Origin: Streptomyces monashensis
GTDB taxonomy: Bacteria; Actinomycetota; Actinomycetes; Streptomycetales; Streptomycetaceae
DNA length: 64,000 nt
Reading direction: 5' to 3'
NCBI RefSeq assembly: GCF_001866665.1
Contig: NZ_MLYO01000023.1
Span: 1 to 64,000, forward strand
The stretch's first letter is position 1. Every line of letters begins with the position of its first letter. Under the pieces are notes generated by a model, which did not search any database, was not told the origin of the DNA, and saw only the letters and a program-made list of their open reading frames with translations. Made by a program: the position numbers and the translations under genes. This document shows positions 8,124-16,154 of the stretch, piece after piece.

Positions 8124-9041
8124 ATGCTGGCGGTGCGGTTTCACGAGTACGGCGGGATCGATGTGCTGCGGGTGGAGGAGGTGGAGCGGCCGCTGCCCGG
8201 TGCTGGGCAGGTGCTGGTCGAGGTCCGCGCGGCCGGGATCCAGCCCGGCGAGGCGCACATCCGCACGGGCGGGCTGCATGAACGCTGGCCGGCGGCGTTT
8301 CCTTCCGGGCAGGGCAGCGATCTGGCCGGCGTCGTGGTGGAGGCCGGCCCGCAGGTCCGGGGCTTCGCTGTGGGCGACGAGGTTCTGGGCTTCACTCACC
8401 GGCGGGCCAGCCATGCGCAGTTCGTCGTGGTCGACGACGTGAACCTGGTCTCCCGCCCGGCGGGCTTGGCCTGGGAGGTTGCCGGGGCGCTGTACGTGGC
8501 CGGCACGACGGCCTACGCCACCGTGTTCGCGGTGGACCCCGGCCCGGACGACACGGTCGTCGTCTCCGGTGCGGCGGGCGGAGTCGGGTCGCTTGCCGTG
8601 CAGCTCGCGCGGCGGCGCGGGGCCACGGTGATCGGGCTGGCGAGCGAGCGGAACCACGCGTGGCTGAAGGATCGCGGTGTCCTCCCGGTCGAGTACGGGC
8701 CAGGCGTGGCCGGGCGGATCCGTGAGGCGTCGGGCGGCGCGGTCGACGCGTTCATCGACACCTTCGGCGACGGCTACGTGGCTCTGGCAGTGGAGCTGGG
8801 CGTGCGACCCGAGCGAATCAACACGATCCGCGACTGGCAGGCCGCGGCCGAGGTCGGCGCGCGGACCTACGGAGAAGGCGCGGCGGCGTCCGCGGTCGTG
8901 CTCGGCGAGCTGGCCCGGCTTGCCGCACGCGGGCAGTTGGAGGTGCCGATCGCCCGCACCTACCCGCTGGAACGGGTCCAGGACGCCTTCCGCGAGCTGG
9001 AACGGCAGCACACCCACGGCAAGATCGTGCTCCGGCCCTGA
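8124..9041 (+). CDS. zinc-independent medium-chain (quinone-type) NADP-dependent oxidoreductase
   Basis: This 305-residue MDR enzyme has an N-terminal GroES-like domain (VLVEVRAAGIQPGEAHIRTG, GQGSDLAGVVVEAG) and a C-terminal Rossmann domain with the nucleotide loop VSGAAGGVGSLAVQLARRRGA. It lacks the Cys/His zinc ligands of alcohol dehydrogenases, placing it with quinone oxidoreductases and enone reductases. I chose the ATG at 8124 because the MDR similarity begins right there (MLAVRFHEYGGIDVL); the longer frame from 8031 is atypical. The dienelactone-hydrolase-like gene follows 45 bases later in the same direction. Confidence 0.85.
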   Translation: MLAVRFHEYGGIDVLRVEEVERPLPGAGQVLVEVRAAGIQPGEAHIRTGGLHERWPAAFPSGQGSDLAGVVVEAGPQVRGFAVGDEVLGFTHRRASHAQFVVVDDVNLVSRPAGLAWEVAGALYVAGTTAYATVFAVDPGPDDTVVVSGAAGGVGSLAVQLARRRGATVIGLASERNHAWLKDRGVLPVEYGPGVAGRIREASGGAVDAFIDTFGDGYVALAVELGVRPERINTIRDWQAAAEVGARTYGEGAAASAVVLGELARLAARGQLEVPIARTYPLERVQDAFRELERQHTHGKIVLRP

Positions 9042-9086
9042 GGGTGACACTAGAGTTGAGCCGACGGACGACACACGGGGGTAGTG

Positions 9087-9818
9087 ATGACTGGTCGGTG
9101 GGAGTCACTCGGCGAGGCCGGCGGCATCGAGGCGTACGTGCACCGCCCGGCGGGTGAGGTGCACGGCGCGGTGGTGGTCTGCTCCGAGCTGTACGGAGTC
9201 AACGCGTACGTCCGCGAGACCTGCGCGGAGCTGGCGGCGGCCGGTTACGCCGCGCTGGCGCCCGACTACTACTGGCGCAACGCCCGCCGCACCGCGCTCG
9301 GTTACTCCGCCGAGGAGCGCGAGAACGGCCTGGTGCTGATGCGCGCGCTGGACCGGGACGAACTGGTGGCCGACGCTTCCGCGGCGCTGGCGGCGGCGCG
9401 TGCCGAGGCAGGGGGGCGGGGCGTGGCGTTCCTCGGCCTGAGCATGGGCGGTCACATCGCGGTGCGGGCCGCGACCGAGCTGAGCTTCGAGCTGGCCGCG
9501 GTCTTCTACCCCGGCTGGCTGCTGAACAGCGGCTTCCCCCTGGTCGGGCCCGTGCCCCCGCTGGAGACCGGTGAACGAATCGCCGCGGGCGGCGCCTTCG
9601 TGCTGGGCTTCCGCGGCGAACTGGACCACATCATCCCGGCCGAGGAATGGCAGCAGGCCGAGGAGCGACTCACCAAGGCCGAGGTGCCGCACGAACTGGT
9701 CAGCTACCCGGGCGCCCGCCACGGCTTCGCCTGCGCCGACCGCCCGGAGGACTACGACCCTCAGGCCGGCGCCGACGCCTGGCGGAGGGTGTACGCCGCC
9801 TTGGCGTCACACCTGTGA
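9087..9818 (+). CDS. dienelactone hydrolase-family alpha/beta hydrolase
   Basis: This protein of about 243 residues follows the DLH fold: VVVCSELYGVN (oxyanion/Glu36-like strand), FLGLSMGGHIAV (nucleophile elbow), GELDHIIP (acid) and GARHGFACADRPE (catalytic His). The nucleophile is Ser where classical dienelactone hydrolase has Cys, so esterase activity is more likely than lactone opening of chlorodienelactone. A GTG at 9084 directly precedes the ATG at 9087; GGGGG at 9077-9081 favours the ATG. It is probably co-transcribed with the oxidoreductase. Confidence 0.82.
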   Translation: MTGRWESLGEAGGIEAYVHRPAGEVHGAVVVCSELYGVNAYVRETCAELAAAGYAALAPDYYWRNARRTALGYSAEERENGLVLMRALDRDELVADASAALAAARAEAGGRGVAFLGLSMGGHIAVRAATELSFELAAVFYPGWLLNSGFPLVGPVPPLETGERIAAGGAFVLGFRGELDHIIPAEEWQQAEERLTKAEVPHELVSYPGARHGFACADRPEDYDPQAGADAWRRVYAALASHL

Positions 9819-9949
9819 CCTCGCGCCCTCCCCGGTGGTACGCCAACCCTGTGGCCTGATCTGCTCGTTCGCGGACTCCACCATCGTGCGCGAGAACGTC
9901 GTTCGGACAGCCCCGAGGCGATGACCGTCGTTCCTGGTTGCGGGGCGGT

Positions 9950-10795
9950 TCAGCGCACCCAGGTGCTGGTGAGGTCCTGGACGGCCGAGCCGTCGAGGTC
10001 CGCGAGTGTGGTGGCGACGAAGTCGCGGGCCCATGCCGAGGTCTGGATCCGGAACGCCGGATGGTCGGCGGTCAGGGCGTCGATGATCGGGGCGGCGGCC
10101 TCGGCCGGGGACTGGGCGGTGCCGAAGGCCTGCTGGGTGCGGGCGATGTACGCCTCGAGGGCCGGAGCGTAGGGCCCGGCCGCGGCGAGCAGGGCGGGGA
10201 CGTCCAGGCCGAGGTTGGTGACGAACTCGCTCGCCACCGCGCCGGGTTCGACCACGGTGACGTCGACGCCGACGGTGGCGGCGACGGGGGCGAGGGACTC
10301 CATGAAGCCCTCGACGGCGAACTTGGCGGCGCAGTAGGCCTCGTTGAAGGGCTGGCCGAGGACGCCGCCGACGCTCGTGACGGTGATCACGCGGCCCCGG
10401 GCGGCGCGCAGGTGGGGCAGGGCGGCGCGCGTGGTGGCCACCACGCCGAAGAAGTTGACCTCCATGGCGGAGCGGACGTCGTCGAGATCCATCTGTTCGA
10501 TGGTGCCGACCGTGGCGGCGCCGGCGTTGTTGATCAGTGCGTCGAGGCGGCCGTGCTCGGCGATCACCTCGTCCAGGCAGGCGGCGATGCTGCCGGGGTC
10601 GACCACGTCCAGGCGCTTGACCTGGATCCGGTCGGCGACGCCGTGGTCGGCGGCGGCCTTGAGCAGGGTCTGGGCCTTGCCGGTGTCGCGCATGGTCGCG
10701 ATGGTCGTCCAGCCCGACCGGGCGGCGCCGAGGGCGGCGGCCAGGCCGATGCCGGAGGACGTACCGGTGATCAGAACCGTCTTCGGGGAGGTCAT
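9950..10795 (-). CDS. short-chain dehydrogenase/reductase (SDR)
   Basis: This 281-residue classical SDR has the cofactor loop LITGTSSGIG at the N-terminus, the structural NNAG, and the catalytic Ser-Tyr-Lys seen as TVTSVGG and YCAAK, with the active-site Asn in EVNFFGV. The C-terminal extension (about residues 190-281) suits substrate binding. The ATG at 10795 has GGAG (AAGGAGACTCTG) upstream. It is read away from a TetR gene across a region with two near-identical palindromes, so it is the likely target of that repressor and a candidate detoxifying oxidoreductase. Confidence 0.88.
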   Translation of the reverse strand: MTSPKTVLITGTSSGIGLAAALGAARSGWTTIATMRDTGKAQTLLKAAADHGVADRIQVKRLDVVDPGSIAACLDEVIAEHGRLDALINNAGAATVGTIEQMDLDDVRSAMEVNFFGVVATTRAALPHLRAARGRVITVTSVGGVLGQPFNEAYCAAKFAVEGFMESLAPVAATVGVDVTVVEPGAVASEFVTNLGLDVPALLAAAGPYAPALEAYIARTQQAFGTAQSPAEAAAPIIDALTADHPAFRIQTSAWARDFVATTLADLDGSAVQDLTSTWVR

Positions 10796-10836
10796 CAGAG
10801 TCTCCTTGCCCGTCGGCAGGTAGCGTGTTCCGCGAT

Positions 10837-10888
10837 AACCGGGGAGTTCCCCGGTTAACTGCAACGCTAACCGGGGAGCTCCCCGGTT
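10837..10888. promoter_or_regulatory. twin palindromic operators between SDR and TetR genes
   Basis: Two 20-bp sites with the half-site AACCGGGGA occupy 10837-10856 (one central mismatch from full symmetry) and 10869-10888 (perfect symmetry). Their centres are 32 bp apart, about three helical turns, so two dimers would bind one face of the DNA. Position and symmetry indicate binding by the adjacent TetR protein, blocking both divergent promoters. Confidence 0.85.
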
Positions 10889-10925
10889 GTCCAGTTAGAC
10901 TGGCTTCCAGACGAAGGGAGCAGCC

Positions 10926-11498
10926 TTGACCACCCAGCCGGGCCCGCTGCGGGCCGATGCCCGCCGCAACCGCGAGCGCATCCTCGAAGCGGCCGTGCGC
11001 GCCTTCTCCGAGAAGGGTGCGGACGTTCCGATCGACACGATCGCCAAGGCCGCGGGCGTCGGCTCGGCCACGCTCTACCGCCACTTCCCCACGCGCGAGG
11101 CACTGGTCGAGGCGGCCTACCGCAACGAGCTGGCCCGGGTCTGCGACAGCGCCGCCGAGCTGCTCGCCGACCTCCCGCCGGACCGGGCGATGCGCCTGTG
11201 GATGGACAGGTTCATCGACTACCTGGCCGCCAAGCAGGGCATGGCGGAAGCCCTGCGGGCCGCGGTGGCCTCCGGCGCGGACCCCTTCGCCGAGAGCCTC
11301 GACAGGCTCAGCGCCGCGATCGGCATGCTGCTGCACGCCGGCACCGAAGCCGGGCTTCTGCGCTCGGACGTCGAGCCCATCGACGTCGGCCTCGGCCTCA
11401 GCGGCGTCGCACTGGTCGCCAGCACTCCGGCCCAGCGCGACCGGGCCGGCCGCCTCCTCGACCTGCTCCTCGACGGGCTCCGCCACGGAGCGGCCTGA
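10926..11498 (+). CDS. TetR-family repressor, divergent to SDR
   Basis: This 190-residue repressor has the N-terminal helix-turn-helix RILEAAVRAFSEKGADVPID...IAKAAGVGSATLYRHFPTREAL; the C-terminal half is the SbtR-like type (AKQGMAEALRAAVASGADPF). It starts at a TTG with GAAGGGAG seven bases upstream. It almost certainly binds the twin palindromes at 10837-10888, which overlap its own and the SDR promoter region. The inducer is unknown and is plausibly the SDR substrate. Confidence 0.9.
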   Translation: MTTQPGPLRADARRNRERILEAAVRAFSEKGADVPIDTIAKAAGVGSATLYRHFPTREALVEAAYRNELARVCDSAAELLADLPPDRAMRLWMDRFIDYLAAKQGMAEALRAAVASGADPFAESLDRLSAAIGMLLHAGTEAGLLRSDVEPIDVGLGLSGVALVASTPAQRDRAGRLLDLLLDGLRHGAA

Positions 11499-11510
11499 CA
11501 ACTCGTCCGG

Positions 11511-11825
11511 CTACCGCGCCCAACGTCCCCTGGCCGGCGCGGTGCCGACGAGGCATTCGATGTCGGCCGGGAAGCCGGCGAGGGCGTATGCGGTCAGGCG
11601 CAGGTGACCCTCGAGGCAGACCAGGTCGTCCTGTCTCTCGCCGACGTGGTTCGCTCCGGCGTCGGAGAGGTCCGGGTGTGTCAGCAACCGCTCGGCCAGC
11701 CCGCCGGCCGTCAGGCGGGACCGGCGGTTCCGGCCGAACCTCCGGCTGGACTGCTCGCCGCTCAGGAAGCAGGCGATCATCTCGTCCTCACTGCTCATGC
11801 CCAGTACCCGCACGACCGTCAGCAC
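11511..11825 (-). CDS. hypothetical protein, possibly truncated
   Basis: The 104-codon frame (or 95 from the internal Met of MSSEDEMIACFLSGEQSSRRF) has an N-terminal half with natural composition (acidic, GERLL/THPDLSDAGAN) that resembles an uncharacterised actinobacterial family. The C-terminal end (VGTAPARGRWAR) looks like run-on sequence, so the gene may be truncated. It is convergent with the TetR gene. No domain is recognised with certainty. Confidence 0.35.
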   Translation of the reverse strand: MLTVVRVLGMSSEDEMIACFLSGEQSSRRFGRNRRSRLTAGGLAERLLTHPDLSDAGANHVGERQDDLVCLEGHLRLTAYALAGFPADIECLVGTAPARGRWAR

Positions 11826-11968
11826 AGGTTCGCCCTCGTCGGACGCCGCGGCCTGCTCTGCGAGTCGGGCCGCGATACCGGGCGTCCACGGAAAAGGAGT
11901 TGAGCGGTGCGGTGCCCCGCCGCTAGCGTCGTGGTGGATCGTGAAGTCGTCGTAGGGAGGTGAGACCC

Positions 11969-12022
11969 GTGAACACAGTCACCCATGGGTGCTCCCTCAA
12001 CCCGTCACGGTCCGGCGGCTGA
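11969..12022 (+). CDS. 17-codon leader-type small ORF
   Basis: GTG at 11969 is preceded by an excellent ribosome site (GGGAGG at 11955-11960) and opens a frame reading VNTVTHGCSLNPSRSGG before a TGA. It lies 55 bases upstream of the GNAT-infA pair on the same strand. It could be a translated leader that controls the pair, or simply a short remnant. Evidence is limited to the ribosome site and position. Confidence 0.35.
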   Translation: MNTVTHGCSLNPSRSGG

Positions 12023-12077
12023 CGTTCGGTGTCGCCGGGAGCGCCTGAGATCGAGGCACTCCTGGAGGGAGACTCCG

Positions 12078-12872
12078 ATGAACACGAAGCCTTTCCCATC
12101 TGGCCTGAGCGAGAACGCGGTGATGATCACGCGCGTCGCGGACAGGCAATGGCATGCACTGGAAGACGACCTGGTGGTCGGTCGCGGGTATGCGGAGCAC
12201 CGGGCCGACGGACGCTTGTTCGTCGGCATCGACGCCTGGCACGACGCCACCTTCGACCGGCTCGCCGAGGCGATGCTGGCGCAGCTGCCGACGCCGCTGT
12301 TCACGCTGGTCGACGAGGCCGACGTCGAGCTGACGGCCGGCTGGCGGCGGGCCGGTTTCACGATCGGGCGCCGCGAGTGGGAGTACGTCGTGCCGACCGA
12401 CCCGCGGATCACGGGGCTCGACGACGTCCTGCCGCCTTCGGGCGTGTCGATCGTGCCCGCCGGTCAGGCGGACGAGAGTCTGCTGCGGGCGGTGGACCGC
12501 GCGATCCGTGACGAGGTCGAGGCGGCCGCCGGCTGGTGGCAGTCGATGCCCGCGGAGGTGATTGCCCGCCCCGAAGGCGACACCGTCGTCGACCCGTCGA
12601 AGTACGGGGTGGCCGCGGCACCGGACCGCTACCTGGGTCTGATCCGGGTGGTCAGGGTGAACCGGCCGCGCATCGGGCTGATCGCGGTCCGGGCCGGCGA
12701 GCAGCGCCGCGGCATCGCGCGGACACTGCTGGCCCACGCGCTGGGGACGCTGCACCGCTCCGGGTCCGCCGCGGCCTGGGCCGAGGTCCACGAGTCCAAC
12801 CGAGCGGCCACGGCGCTGTTCGAGGGCATCGGTGCCCGGCCGGTGAGCAGCAACCTGGAGCTGGTGCGATGA
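12078..12872 (+). CDS. GNAT-family N-acetyltransferase, coupled to infA paralogue
   Basis: This 264-residue protein starts at ATG 12078 with GGAGGGAG upstream. The acetyl-CoA motif A is [25 protein letters not shown], and motif B is [16 protein letters not shown] near the C-terminus. The N-terminal 140 residues form a second, degenerate GNAT-like lobe ([41 protein letters not shown]), a two-lobed arrangement seen in several Streptomyces GNATs. The stop codon overlaps the next start (ATGA at 12869-12872), so translation of the IF-1 paralogue is coupled to it. Confidence 0.85.
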   Translation: MNTKPFPSGLSENAVMITRVADRQWHALEDDLVVGRGYAEHRADGRLFVGIDAWHDATFDRLAEAMLAQLPTPLFTLVDEADVELTAGWRRAGFTIGRREWEYVVPTDPRITGLDDVLPPSGVSIVPAGQADESLLRAVDRAIRDEVEAAAGWWQSMPAEVIARPEGDTVVDPSKYGVAAAPDRYLGLIRVVRVNRPRIGLIAVRAGEQRRGIARTLLAHALGTLHRSGSAAAWAEVHESNRAATALFEGIGARPVSSNLELVR

Positions 12873-13093
12873 CGAAGGACAAGAACGTCATCGAGGTCGA
12901 GGGCAGGGTCGTCGAGTGTCTGCGCAGCGCCATGTTCACCGTGGAGCTCGAGAACGGCCACCAGGTGCTCGCGCACATCAGCGGGAAGATGCGCAAGCAC
13001 TACATCAAGATCTACCTGGAAGACCGGGTGCTGGTCGAGCTCCCGCCGTACGACCTGACGCGCGGCCGGATCGTGTTCCGGTACCGGAACTAG
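12869..13093 (+). CDS. infA: translation initiation factor IF-1 paralogue
   Basis: This 74-residue protein is a complete OB-fold IF-1: [40 protein letters not shown] and [15 protein letters not shown] all match the family. IF-1 binds the ribosomal A site during initiation. The housekeeping infA lies in the ribosomal-protein cluster; this copy sits in accessory DNA, overlapping a GNAT gene, so it is a second paralogue. Compared with the typical actinobacterial sequence it has substitutions in the N-terminal strand and in the ILPDDRV loop (here IYLEDRV). A strong hairpin follows. Confidence 0.93.
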   Translation: MTKDKNVIEVEGRVVECLRSAMFTVELENGHQVLAHISGKMRKHYIKIYLEDRVLVELPPYDLTRGRIVFRYRN

Positions 13094-13123
13094 GGGGTCG
13101 GCACCTTCCGCGGTAGCTGATCC

Positions 13124-13162
13124 CGGGGCCCCGGTCACGGCGTTTCCGTGACCGGGGCCCCG
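13124..13162 (+). terminator. long perfect hairpin terminator after infA
   Basis: A perfect 17-bp stem (13124-13140 with 13146-13162, arms CGGGGCCCCGGTCACGG and its complement) encloses a 5-base loop. No T-run follows, as is common for Streptomyces terminators. Confidence 0.8.
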
Positions 13163-13331
13163 ACGGCTCGCGCGGATGACGGCTCGCACGGCCGCGGCGG
13201 CCACCGCTGCGGCCGCCGCCTGCGGGTCAGGTCCGACGAGCACGGAGCGGTGCCGTGGCGCAAATGATTCTGGTCAGCATCAGTCAAGGATGATCAAATC
13301 GGTGCTCGATTCACTCAGTGAGGGGAGCTCC

Positions 13332-14315
13332 ATGACGGCATCGACCTATGCGGATCTGTATCACCGGATGGCCGCGGACATCGATGCCGAGCGGGAATCC
13401 GTACTCGACCTGCTCAGTCCGGCCCCTTCGGTGCGCGCGGTCGTCGCCAAGCTCCTCCGGGAACGGACCTTCGCCTATCCGCTGTCCGTGCTGCCCCTGA
13501 TCGTCCACGCCGCCGAGACCGGCAGTCCCGCACCGGCACTCCCGCTGACCGTCGTTCACGACCTGTGGTGGACGACGGCCTGCCGCCTGGACGACCTGGC
13601 CGACTCGCCGGACGGGCAGGAGACCGCGGATCCCGAGGTCAACCAGACGCTGCTGGCGATCGTCGCGGCGGGAACACCCCTTCCGCTGCTGATCGTTCAG
13701 ACCCTGCGCGTTCCCGGGCCGATACGCGCCGCCCTCTCCGCCGAAGTCGCCCGATGCTGGGTCGCTGCGGCGGAGGGGCAGCTCAGAGACATCGAAGGGG
13801 AGGCGGTGACGGCCACACGGTCTTCGGTGCGGAACACCTATCTGGGCAAGTCCGGCGCGCCCTTCGCCATGATCACGGCCATGGCCGCCCGCCTGGCCGG
13901 TGCGGAGGAGCGGCGCGTGGCAGGCTGGCGTTCCTTCGGCGAGGTCTTCGGCCTGATCTGGCAGCTCTTCAACGACCAGGAGGACATCCTCTCGGGCCGG
14001 TTCGAGGACCTGCGGAACGGCACGGTGACCTATCTGCTCGCCTGTTGTCTGGAACAAGCGCCTCCTGACTCGGCGCGACGTCTGACGGACCTGCACTCCG
14101 CCGCGAAGAGCTCCGCACCCGCCCGGTCGGCCCTGACCCGCGAACTGCTCGCGCCCGCGGTCCTCGCCACCTACACACAGCACTGCGAGGAACTGCAGCG
14201 CCGAGCGCACCGGATCCTGGACGAGCTCGGCGGCACCGAGGAGTACCTCACCCTCCTGCGCGACCTGGTCGACCAGGCGTCCCGCGTGCTCCTCCGGACG
14301 GACACCGCCGCGTAG
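13332..14315 (+). CDS. stand-alone polyprenyl-synthase-like (class 1 isoprenoid) protein
   Basis: This 327-residue all-helical protein carries both metal-binding motifs of trans-prenyltransferases, though in shortened form: RLDDLADS (DDxxD) near residue 85 and FNDQEDILSG (N/DDxxD) near 220. The conserved Lys of the diphosphate site is in YLGKSGAPFA. It lacks the flanking sequence of housekeeping GGPP/octaprenyl synthases and has no terpene cyclase neighbour. It resembles the ComQ-like or uncharacterised class 1 isoprenoid group; the product cannot be predicted. The ATG at 13332 is backed by GAGGGGAG. Confidence 0.7.
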   Translation: MTASTYADLYHRMAADIDAERESVLDLLSPAPSVRAVVAKLLRERTFAYPLSVLPLIVHAAETGSPAPALPLTVVHDLWWTTACRLDDLADSPDGQETADPEVNQTLLAIVAAGTPLPLLIVQTLRVPGPIRAALSAEVARCWVAAAEGQLRDIEGEAVTATRSSVRNTYLGKSGAPFAMITAMAARLAGAEERRVAGWRSFGEVFGLIWQLFNDQEDILSGRFEDLRNGTVTYLLACCLEQAPPDSARRLTDLHSAAKSSAPARSALTRELLAPAVLATYTQHCEELQRRAHRILDELGGTEEYLTLLRDLVDQASRVLLRTDTAA

Positions 14316-14559
14316 CCGCCCGTACGCGCAAGCAGCGCCGGCAGCGGCTGCGACGGGCACGGGAGGGAAGGCCGTCGAGGAGCGTCGGGCGTCTTCGGGA
14401 GGCCGAAGTCTGGTTGTTTCCCCCGATCTTGGCGTGCGGGCGCCGTAGCCGCTGGCCGCGGCCGGCACTCCGCCCTAGTCTTCCGGCGACCGGCCCGCGG
14501 AGCTGTTCGCCACCCGGTGCCGCCCGCTGGACGTCGTACTGAGAGGGGAGTGCCACTCC

Positions 14560-14997
14560 ATGGTGACCGCGCATCCGTCCCGCGACGGCGAGTCCGGGGC
14601 CTCGGGAATCCGGCGGGCGCGGTTCCTGGCGGTCCTGGCGGGTGCCGTGGCGGCCCTCGTCGTGTGGCTGGTGGCCGCACAGCTGGCGGGCGTCCACCTC
14701 GACGTCCGCACGGGTTCGGACCACCACGAACAGCGCGTCGGAGCGGGGGCGGTCCTGGCGGCGTCGGTGGTGGCGGGCCTCGCCGCGTGGGGTTCGCTCG
14801 CCGCCCTGGAGCGGTGGGCACCGGCGCGGGCGAATCGCACCTGGCCGGTCCTCGCCCTCACGATCCTGGTCCTGTCCCTGGCCGGCCCGTTCGGCCTCGG
14901 TGTCACGACGGCCGCCAAGGCGGTGCTCGTGTGCCTGCATCTGGTGACGGGCCTGGTGCTCGTCGCCGGGCTGCGGCGGACCGCTGCGAGGTCGTAG
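14560..14997 (+). CDS. four-helix membrane protein (DUF6069-like)
   Basis: This 145-residue protein has four predicted transmembrane helices: FLAVLAGAVAALVVWLVA, VGAGAVLAASVVAGLAAWG, VLALTILVLSLAGPFGLG and AVLVCLHLVTGLVLVAGL. The loop between helices 1 and 2 is acidic and hydrophilic. The layout matches the small actinobacterial integral membrane family DUF6069, whose function is unknown. GAGAGGGGAG lies upstream of the ATG. It stands alone between a prenyl-synthase-like gene and a convergent AraC regulator. Confidence 0.7.
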   Translation: MVTAHPSRDGESGASGIRRARFLAVLAGAVAALVVWLVAAQLAGVHLDVRTGSDHHEQRVGAGAVLAASVVAGLAAWGSLAALERWAPARANRTWPVLALTILVLSLAGPFGLGVTTAAKAVLVCLHLVTGLVLVAGLRRTAARS

Positions 14998-15049
14998 ACA
15001 GCTCCGGCGCACCGCACCCCGGGCAGGGGCGGTGGCCGTGGATCCGTGT

Positions 15050-15080
15050 GTTCCGGGGCCGGGCGCCGCGCCCCCGGAAC
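15050..15080. terminator. hairpin between convergent genes
   Basis: A 9-bp inverted repeat (GTTCCGGGG at 15050-15058 with CCCCGGAAC at 15072-15080) surrounds a GC-rich loop, placed between the DUF6069-like gene and the end of the AraC gene. Confidence 0.6.
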
Positions 15081-15097
15081 GTCACGTGGTGCCCGGC

Positions 15098-15970
15098 TCA
15101 GACCGTGGTGCGGATCACCGGGATCCACAGCTGGGCGTCGTGCTGCGCCGGGTCGTCCTGCGCCGGGCGGGTGCGCAGGATCTCCGGCCCCGGACGGTAC
15201 TCGTAGGGGTTGGACGGGATCCACTGGGCGGCCACGTCGGCCCACATCTGCTGCAGTGCCTGCGGGAACGGCCCGGTGTTCTCGAACACGGCCCAGGTGC
15301 CCGCCGGGCAGTCCAGCACGTCGAGATCCTCGGGCAGCTCGGCGGCCGTGGTCACCACGGCGTGGTAGTAGTCGAGTTCGCTGCCCTCCTCGAAGCCGTC
15401 CGACAGGCGCACGGTCGCCGACACCACGCCTTGCGGGTCCTGGTCCGAGAGACCGGCGATCCGCAGCATCGTCTCCGGCGAGATGCTCTGGATGTGCTCG
15501 GCGATGTGCGGGTTGACACCCTGGTAGATCAGCGGGACGCGGGCCTTCCTGCCGACGACCCGGAATGCTTCCTTCTCCACGATGCGGTACCGCATGGTGC
15601 TGTTCCCTTCGACGGTGAGGCGGAAGGACAGCCGGGGCTGCGAGTTCAGGGCCGCGCCGGTACGCCTGGCCTCGCCGGGACCGACGCCGTGCACGGCGCG
15701 GAACGCCCGGGCGAAGGCCTCCCCCGAGGTGTAGCCGTAGCGGATAGCGATCTCCAGCAAGGTCGGTTCCCCGGCCAGCACCTCGGCCCCCGCGACGGTG
15801 AGCCGTCGGCGCCGGACGTACTCCGACAGCGGCATCCCCGCCAGTGACGAGAACAGCCGACGGAAGTGGTATTCCGACGTGACCGTGATCCGGGCCAGCG
15901 CGGTCACCTCGATCTTCTGGTCGAGGTGACCCTCGATGTGCTCCATGGCCTGGTTCAGCCGATCCAGCAA
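15098..15970 (-). CDS. AraC-family regulator with GyrI-like effector domain
   Basis: This 290-residue protein starts at a TTG (15970) with GGAGG six bases upstream; an upstream in-frame extension lacks a ribosome site. The N-terminal AraC DNA-binding domain reads LNQAMEHIEGHLDQKIEV...LARITVTSEYHFRRLFSSLAG, with the second helix-turn-helix IAIRYGYTSGEAFARAFRAVHG. The C-terminal half, from YRIVEKEAFRVVGRK, is a GyrI-like/AraC effector-binding domain (Rob/BmrR type) that accommodates hydrophobic drugs. It is read away from the DUF2993 gene and may regulate it, itself, or efflux genes elsewhere. Confidence 0.9.
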   Translation of the reverse strand: MLDRLNQAMEHIEGHLDQKIEVTALARITVTSEYHFRRLFSSLAGMPLSEYVRRRRLTVAGAEVLAGEPTLLEIAIRYGYTSGEAFARAFRAVHGVGPGEARRTGAALNSQPRLSFRLTVEGNSTMRYRIVEKEAFRVVGRKARVPLIYQGVNPHIAEHIQSISPETMLRIAGLSDQDPQGVVSATVRLSDGFEEGSELDYYHAVVTTAAELPEDLDVLDCPAGTWAVFENTGPFPQALQQMWADVAAQWIPSNPYEYRPGPEILRTRPAQDDPAQHDAQLWIPVIRTTV

Positions 15971-16137
15971 CCCCGGCCTCCTTCCCTTTCGATCACCGAC
16001 CTTAGGAGCGACCGAGCCTGCCGCACCCGACAACCCGTGCCCGCTCCGGTCGGGTGGGCGGCCGCGGGTCCGGCCGGAGGCCAAGTGACCGGATTCGCAC
16101 CTCAGTTCAGGCCAAGCTTGCCCACTGGGCGGCACTA

Positions 16138-16143
16138 TATGAT
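16138..16143 (+). promoter_or_regulatory. -10 element of the DUF2993 gene
   Basis: TATGAT sits 11 bases before the ATG at 16155 in an AT-rich patch (ACTATATGATCAAATAAACC) that is striking in this GC-rich DNA. The transcript would have almost no leader. No good -35 hexamer was identified at 17-18 bases. Confidence 0.45.
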
Positions 16144-16154
16144 CAAATAAACCG

